From NCBI GenBank assembly GCA_963731625.1, contig CAVSWH010000001.1, forward strand, positions 930,001 to 994,000: a DNA stretch of 64,000 bases, read 5' to 3'. A program made the position numbers and the translations under genes. Position 1 is the first letter of the stretch; each line of letters begins with the position of its first letter. Source of the DNA: PALSA-555 sp963731625 (GTDB lineage: Bacteria; Actinomycetota; Acidimicrobiia; IMCC26256; PALSA-555). Of the stretch, positions 59,275 to 64,000 are shown piece after piece. The notes under the pieces were generated by a model that saw only the letters and a program-made list of their open reading frames with translations, did not search any database and was not told the origin of the DNA.

Positions 59275-60150
59275 TCACACCCGCCGCGGCTTGATGCCGC
59301 TGAAGAGCCCCTCGGGGCGGACCATGAGCACGCCGACGAGCAGGACGAGCGCGCCCATCACCTCGAGGCTCGGACCGAGCGTCGACCACCCGCCGACGTA
59401 GCTCGTGACGAGGCCGAGCAAGACGCCGCCGACGACGGCACCGACCGGGCTGTCGAGCCCGCCGATCACGGCGGCGGTGAAGCCGTAGACGAGGGGCGCG
59501 TCCATCATGTTCGGTGACAGGAAGACCTTCGGGGCGACGAGCACGCCCGCGAGCGCGCCCACGAGCGACGCCAGCGCCCACCCGAGGGTCAGCATCCGTC
59601 CCACCCGGACGCCGAGCAGGCGCGCCACCTCCGGCTGGAACGCCGCCGTGCGCATGCGCAGCCCGACGTTCGTGGCGCGGAACAGCACCGCCAGCAGGAT
59701 CGTCACGACGACCACCGACGAGATCACGAAGACGTCGAAGGGCGACAGGGCGATCGTGGTCCCGCCGACCTGCAGGCCGCGGATCGAGAAGTGCGACGGC
59801 AGCGCCCGCGAGTTCTGGCCCCAGATCATCCCGGCGATCGCTTCGAGGAGGATGAGCAGGCCGAAGGTCACGATCACCGCATTGAGGGGCGGCTTCGACT
59901 CGACCGGGCGGATGATCACCCGCTCGACGACGGCGCCGATGACGAGGCCAGAGGCCAGCGCGACGAGGAACCCGAGCCAGTAGCTGCCACCGCCGTTGAT
60001 GACGCTGAACGCGATGAACGCGCTGATCATCGCCATCCCGCCGGCCGCGAAGTTGACGACGCGCGTCGCTCGCCAGATCAGCACGAGCCCCAGCGCGACC
60101 GACGCGTAGATCGCCCCGCTGCTGATTCCGTTCAGCGTCTCGTTCAGCAC
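59275..60150 (-). CDS. Branched-chain amino acid-type ABC transporter permease (LivH-like)
   Basis: 291 residues, about 8 transmembrane helices. N-terminal LNGISSGAIYASVALGLVLIWRATRVVNFAAGGMAM is the LivH signature, with the EAA-like loop RMRTAAFQPEVARLLGVRVGRM. It pairs with the LivM-like permease directly downstream. The ATG at 60150 is 50 bases after the ATPase gene, the largest gap in this operon. Confidence 0.94.
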   Translation of the reverse strand: MLNETLNGISSGAIYASVALGLVLIWRATRVVNFAAGGMAMISAFIAFSVINGGGSYWLGFLVALASGLVIGAVVERVIIRPVESKPPLNAVIVTFGLLILLEAIAGMIWGQNSRALPSHFSIRGLQVGGTTIALSPFDVFVISSVVVVTILLAVLFRATNVGLRMRTAAFQPEVARLLGVRVGRMLTLGWALASLVGALAGVLVAPKVFLSPNMMDAPLVYGFTAAVIGGLDSPVGAVVGGVLLGLVTSYVGGWSTLGPSLEVMGALVLLVGVLMVRPEGLFSGIKPRRV

Positions 60151-60200
60151 GGAGGACCTCCGCCGTCCCGGCTCGCGCAGCTCGAGCGTGATCTTGTCAT

Positions 60201-60908
60201 CTAGAACCCCAGATAGTGGTGCCGCAGGTCCGCGTCGTCGGACACGCGACTCGCCGAGTCCGTGAGCACGACGCGGCCGAGGTACAAGACGACGACCTGA
60301 TCCGCGATCGACAGCGCCGACTTGGCGTTCTGCTCGACCAAGAGGATCGTCAGCCCCGAGTCGCGGGTGAGCCTCCGCAGCAGCCCCATGATCTGGCGGA
60401 CGATGAGGGGCGCGAGGCCCAGCGACGGCTCGTCGAGGAGCAGCGCGCGCGGTCGGCTCGCCAGCGCGCGTCCGATCGCCAACATCTGGTTCTCGCCGCC
60501 GGACAGGGTGTACGCAGCACGCTTGCGCCGCTCCTTCAGCAGCGGGAACAGCTCGTAGACCTCCTCGACGGCCCGGCGTCGATCGGCGCGATCGTGGCGC
60601 CAGAGCCCGCCGAGCCGGAGGTTCTCGTCGACGGTCAGCTCCTGGATGACGCTGCGTCCTTCGGGGACGTGGGCGACGCCGTGGCGAACGACGTCCTCGA
60701 CGTGGAGCTTCGTGAGGTCGACGCCGTCGAAGAGGACCCGACCCGCACGGGGTCGCACCAGCCCCGTCATGGACCGCAGCAGCGTCGTCTTCCCGGCGCC
60801 GTTCGCGCCGAGCACGACCGTGATCGACCCGTCGGGCGCCTCGAAGGACACGTCGTGGAGCGCCTCGATCGACCCGTAGGTCGTCGTCAGGCCCTCAACC
60901 GCCAGCAC
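60201..60908 (-). CDS. Branched-chain amino acid-type ABC transporter ATPase (LivF-like)
   Basis: 235 residues. Walker A GANGAGKTTLL, signature LSGGENQM, Walker B ALLLDEPSLGLAP, switch His replaced in the usual way by VEQN. GTG start at 60908 with GGACGA upstream, overlapping the LivG-like gene by 14 bases; a start at 60962 would overlap by 68. It energises the importer with the LivG-like partner. Confidence 0.93.
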   Translation of the reverse strand: MLAVEGLTTTYGSIEALHDVSFEAPDGSITVVLGANGAGKTTLLRSMTGLVRPRAGRVLFDGVDLTKLHVEDVVRHGVAHVPEGRSVIQELTVDENLRLGGLWRHDRADRRRAVEEVYELFPLLKERRKRAAYTLSGGENQMLAIGRALASRPRALLLDEPSLGLAPLIVRQIMGLLRRLTRDSGLTILLVEQNAKSALSIADQVVVLYLGRVVLTDSASRVSDDADLRHHYLGF

Positions 60909-61647
60909 GACTCGTCCGCTCGTTGGCAGGACCGCCGGACGCGTGGGGTTGCACTTCCTCACCGAGATACGCCGCGGTCACCGCCGGGTTGTCCTTCACC
61001 TCGTCCGGCGTGCCGGTCGCGATCACCTCGCCGAAGTCGAGGACGGCGATCCGGTCGCACACACTCATGACGAGGTCCATGTGGTGCTCGACGAGGAGGA
61101 TCCCCATCCGCGCCTTGAGGCGCGTGAGCAGCGCGCCGAGCGAATCCAGATCACCCGCCGACAGTCCGCTCGCCGGCTCGTCGAGCAGCAGGAACCGCGG
61201 GTCGGCGACGAGCGCACGCGCCAGCGACACCCGCTTCTGGATCGCGTACGGCAAGGTGCTCGGCAGCCGCCCAGCGGCGTCGCCGACGTCGAGGTCCTCG
61301 AGGACGCTCATCGCGCGGGCCGCGAGCGCGTCCTCGTCCCGCGACGACGGCGGCAGGCCGGCGAGGGCGCTGGCGATCGTGGACGGCTCGTTGAACTGGC
61401 CCCCCGCCATGACGTTCTCGAGCACGGTGAGCCCCGGCCAGAGCCGGACACCCTGGACGGTGCGCGCCACGCCGAGCTTCGCGAGACGGTGCGGGCGCAT
61501 GCGGCGGATGGCGCGGCCGTCGAGCACGATGCGGCCCGTGCGCGGGACCTCGAACCCGCAGATGACGTTGAACAGCGTCGTCTTGCCGGCCCCGTTCGGG
61601 CCGATGACGCCGACGACCTCGCCGGTCGTGAGGGACAGCGACACCAA
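60895..61647 (-). CDS. Branched-chain amino acid-type ABC transporter ATPase (LivG-like), 5' end probably frame-broken
   Basis: 250 residues from the GTG at 61647. Walker A GPNGAGKTTLF, LPYAIQKRVSLARAL as signature region, Walker B FLLLDEPASGLS, and the LivG-specific VEHHMDLVMSVCDRI. The gene clearly extends upstream: the same frame encodes VLAVQDVTVAFGGLTALEL, the standard first strand, but lacks a start before a stop near 61750. Removing one base from the C6 run at 61720-61725 would open the frame further upstream. The true start is therefore about 30 residues before 61647. Confidence 0.85.
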   Translation of the reverse strand: MVSLSLTTGEVVGVIGPNGAGKTTLFNVICGFEVPRTGRIVLDGRAIRRMRPHRLAKLGVARTVQGVRLWPGLTVLENVMAGGQFNEPSTIASALAGLPPSSRDEDALAARAMSVLEDLDVGDAAGRLPSTLPYAIQKRVSLARALVADPRFLLLDEPASGLSAGDLDSLGALLTRLKARMGILLVEHHMDLVMSVCDRIAVLDFGEVIATGTPDEVKDNPAVTAAYLGEEVQPHASGGPANERTSRAGG

Positions 61648-61903
61648 TTCCAGGGCCGTGAGGCCGCCGAACGCGACCGTGACGTCTTGGACGGCGAGAA
61701 CGTCAGCGTCCGTGTCCGTCCCCCCGTTTGGCCGATTCGGGTGCTGTCAGCTCGGCGGGCGCGCCGCAGCGGACCGGCCCTCCACGCTGGGCACGGCTCG
61801 GAGCCTAGTGGTGGGCCCCGGGTCGTCGTGGTCGGCCGAGACGAGGAGGGGCGCGACGGCACGCTCGCCCGGGGCGGCCGCGGCGACTCATACGCTCGAC
61901 CGC

Positions 61904-63243
61904 GTGCGTCGCACCGCCACGCTGCTCGAGGTCGCGTGTCAGACGGGTGCCGCGGCGCGCCACCTCGACGGCGCGGCGTCGTGCGAGCTGCTGGCCTGGG
62001 CCGCGTCCGGTGGGATGGCGCTGACCGGATGGCCCGATCGGGCGCCGCGGCCGCCGCCCGCACCGCTGCTCGCGCGCGCGGCGCAGCTCGCCGGGTCGCT
62101 GGCCGACGCGACGGGTCGCGTCGGCGCTCCCGTCGAAGTCGACGTGGCCACCACGCTCTTCGGTCGCGCCGCGCTGCTGGGCGGCCAGCGCGCCGGTCGG
62201 ACGTCCGTCGGGGGCTCCTGCCAGCTGCTGCGCGCCGCGGACGGCTGGGTGGCCGTGAACCTGGCGCGTCTCGCGGACGCCGAGGTCGTGCCGGCGCTCG
62301 TCGGGCATGCCGTCGGGGACCCGTGGCGCGCGCTCGCCGAGCACACGGCGGCACGGCCCGCCGGCGAGCTCGCCACGCGCGCGCAGGAGCTCGGGATCCC
62401 GGCCGCCGAGCTCGGCGGACCCGCGACGCGTCTCGCGCCGGCCCGGACCCGCCGCCTCGGCGGTCGGCAGCGCACCCCGACGCGTCCGCTCGTCGTCGAT
62501 CTCTCGGCGCTGTGGGCGGGCCCGCTCGCCGCATCGCTGCTCGGGCGGGCGGGGGCGCGGGTCGTGAAGGTCGAGTCGGCGGCGCGCCCCGACGGGGCGC
62601 GTCGGGGCCCGGCCGCGTTCTTCGACGGCCTCCACGCCGGGCACGAGAGCATCACCCTCGACTTCGCGACCGGTGACGGTCGGTCCCGGCTCCGGGCGCT
62701 GCTCGGGCGCGCCGACGTCGTGATCGAGTCGTCACGCCCGCGGGCGCTCGCCCAGCTGGGCGTCGACGCCGAGACGATGGTGCGGTCACGTCCCGGGCTG
62801 ACGTGGCTGTCGATCACCGCCTACGGGCGCGCCGGGCCGTGGTCGAACCGGGTCGGGTTCGGCGACGACACGGCGGTAGCGGGCGGCCTCGTCGCGCGGG
62901 ACGACGAGGGCGCGCCCGTCTTCTGCGGCGACGCGCTCGCGGATCCCGTGGCGGGGATCGTCGCCGCCCTGGGCGGCGCGGCCGGGCTCGCCGCGGGGGC
63001 GGCGTGCTCGTCGACGTGTCGCTGGCCGGGACGGCGGCGTGGCTGGCCCGTCCGGCGGTCGCCCCGGCGCGGCGGCACCGCCTCACCGAGGTCGGTCCCG
63101 ACCGGTGGGTCGTGGCGCACGGCGCGCGGGAGACCGTGGTCGCGGCGCCGCACACCTCGGACGCCGCGGCGTCGGCCGAGTGCGCGGGCGCGTCGACCGA
63201 GCGGGTCCTGGCCGAGCTCGGCGGCGGCGTGCCCCGCCGCTAG
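61904..63243 (+). CDS. CaiB/BaiF-type CoA-transferase with permuted halves, interrupted by a one-base frameshift
   Basis: About 446 residues. Residues 1-185 resemble the C-terminal half of class III CoA-transferases (RTSVGGSCQLLRAADGWVAV, RAQELGIPAAELG). The normal N-terminal half follows: PLVVDLSALWAGPLAASLL, VVKVESAARPDGAR, VVIESSRPRALAQLG and CGDALADPVAGI with the candidate catalytic Asp. At 62995-62999 (G5) the frame breaks; adding one G continues GGVLVDVSLAGTAAWLARPAV to the stop at 63243. It is divergent from the Liv operon and overlaps the stop of the 2Fe-2S gene tail to tail. GTG start at 61904. Confidence 0.83.
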
Positions 63244-63731
63244 CTCGCGTCGGCCGGGCTGTCCGCCATCGCGGACGCGGCCCGTTCGACGGCGCGAATG
63301 ATCCCCTGGTACCCGGTGCAGCGGCACAGGTTCCCGGAGAGGGCCTCGCGGATCTCGTCGTGGGACGGGTGCGGGTGCTCGGCGAGGAACGCGTGCACCG
63401 AGACGACGAACCCGGGCGTGCAGAACCCGCACTGCAGGCCGTGCTCCTCGCGAAACGCGTCCTGCACCGGGGTGAGCGTCCCGGGCGTCCCGAGCCCCTC
63501 GATGGTGGTGACCTCCGCGCCGTTGGCCTGCACGGCGAAGAGCAGGCAGGAGCGGACGGCGGTCCCGTCGAGGAGCACGGTGCAGGCCCCACAGACGCCG
63601 TGCTCGCACCCGAGGTGGGTGCCCGTGAGCGCGCAGTCCTCACGGAGGAAGTCGGCGAGGGTCTTGCGCGCCTCGACGAGCGCGTGCCGCGCCTCGCCGT
63701 TGACGGTCGTCTGCACGGTGACCTCGTTCAC
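63240..63731 (-). CDS. 2Fe-2S subunit of a second molybdenum hydroxylase
   Basis: 163 residues from the GTG at 63731, which overlaps the FAD-subunit stop (GTGA); a TTG at 63737 is the alternative. Cluster motifs CEHGVCGACTV and CGFCTPG...CRCTGYQGI are intact. Homologous to the protein at 444-953 but a different locus and composition. The order FAD subunit - 2Fe-2S subunit is that of CoxM-CoxS; the large subunit is not in the window on this side. Confidence 0.94.
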   Translation of the reverse strand: MNEVTVQTTVNGEARHALVEARKTLADFLREDCALTGTHLGCEHGVCGACTVLLDGTAVRSCLLFAVQANGAEVTTIEGLGTPGTLTPVQDAFREEHGLQCGFCTPGFVVSVHAFLAEHPHPSHDEIREALSGNLCRCTGYQGIIRAVERAASAMADSPADAS

Positions 63732-64000
63732 GCGCAAGCCTCCGCGAGGGCGCGCTGCAGCCCGCGCCGCACGACGTGCGCGCCGACGCCGCGCCGGTAT
63801 CGGGCCGACGCGTGCACGTCCTCCGGTGGTTCGAGGTCACGCACCGCGAGCTCGGCGGCCTCGGCCAGCTCGGCCTCGTCACCCGACCGGCCGACGAGCG
63901 CCGCCTCGGCCGCGGCGGCGCGCAGTGGCGTGCTGCCCATCCCGAAGAGGGCGATCGCGGCGCGCTCGATCCGGTCGTCGGCGTCGAGCGCGACGGCGCA
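63728..64000 (-). CDS. FAD-binding subunit of molybdenum hydroxylase (CoxM type), C-terminal part
   Basis: Only the last 90 residues are in the window; the 5' end lies beyond base 64000. Seen: AAIALFGMGSTPLRAAAAEAAL and PPEDVHASARYRRGVGAHVVRRGLQRAL, the typical C-terminal domain of CO dehydrogenase/xanthine dehydrogenase flavoprotein subunits, where R-x-GV and the final helix are conserved. It passes electrons from the 2Fe-2S subunit to an acceptor. It is co-translated with the 2Fe-2S subunit. Confidence 0.88.
   Translation of the reverse strand, partial: CAVALDADDRIERAAIALFGMGSTPLRAAAAEAALVGRSGDEAELAEAAELAVRDLEPPEDVHASARYRRGVGAHVVRRGLQRALAEACA

Noticed and set aside
1..64000. CRISPR arrays, insertion sequences, tRNA/rRNA genes
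   Set aside because: No regularly spaced identical short repeats, transposase-like proteins or RNA-gene cloverleaf/rRNA sequences were recognised by eye.

Overview
The window comes from a high-GC Gram-positive-type chromosome, most likely an actinomycete; the order cannot be fixed from sequence alone. Signs are many GTG/TTG starts, ATGA/GTGA start-stop overlaps, a flavin/F420-type LLM oxidoreductase, PaaX-type regulation, B12 mutases, a Tat-dependent secreted enzyme and glycine-rich secreted proteins. I see no rRNA, tRNA, CRISPR array, transposase or integrase.

Region 1 (1-34.8 kb) is a dense catabolic island of about 29 genes in about 12 short transcription units. It encodes part of a molybdenum hydroxylase; a three-subunit set of the hydantoinase/acetone-carboxylase superfamily, one HyuB-like subunit carrying a C-terminal acetone-carboxylase-gamma zinc domain; a class III CoA-transferase; two AMP-forming acyl-CoA ligases and one ADP-forming ligase; an acyl-CoA dehydrogenase; two thiolases; a MenB/BadI-type crotonase; a MaoC hydratase; three SDRs; two B12-dependent acyl-CoA mutase large subunits and two separately encoded B12-binding subunits; an old-yellow-enzyme-like flavoprotein; an LLM flavoenzyme; a 2-oxoglutarate/Fe(II)-type oxygenase; a PLP amino-acid decarboxylase; an isochorismatase-like hydrolase; a RidA-like protein; and a PaaX-family regulator. 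A 14-bp palindrome (CTnnCGnnCGnnAG) lies in front of essentially every transcription unit, in five cases at an identical distance from a TATAGG-like -10 element. The island therefore looks like one regulon. The genes suggest oxidation of a ring or branched compound to a ketone, carboxylation of the ketone, CoA activation, ring or chain cleavage by the BadI-like hydrolase or thiolases, and B12-dependent rearrangement of a carboxylated acyl-CoA. The substrate is unknown.

Region 2 (34.9-43.4 kb) holds two small membrane proteins and an array of three secreted-protein cassettes on the minus strand: one beta-helix/anchor-type protein and two glycine-rich proteins. Each is preceded by a repeated block containing a 12-bp-stem hairpin, three roughly 22-bp direct repeats and a conserved leader. 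All three proteins end in AAFTG. A fourth block has lost its gene. Paralogous small membrane proteins lie on the two sides of this array.

Region 3 (43.5-64 kb) is visibly more GC-rich and carries more ordinary genes: an SDR, two polytopic glycosyltransferase-like membrane proteins, a GH5 glycosidase, an unusual fusion of an EVE/PUA-like domain with a Tat signal and a DMFase-beta-like domain, an enoyl-CoA hydratase, a BtuF-like protein, a stand-alone LigD-type polymerase, an HtpX-like protease, a complete Liv-type ABC importer, a domain-permuted CaiB-type CoA-transferase, and the 2Fe-2S and FAD subunits of a second molybdenum hydroxylase.

At least four genes (SDR at 1.1 kb, ligase at 24.4 kb, LivG at 61.7 kb, CoA-transferase at 63.0 kb) show single-base reading-frame breaks, three of them in G/C runs. 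Sequencing or assembly error is a real possibility and those genes should be read as probably intact.
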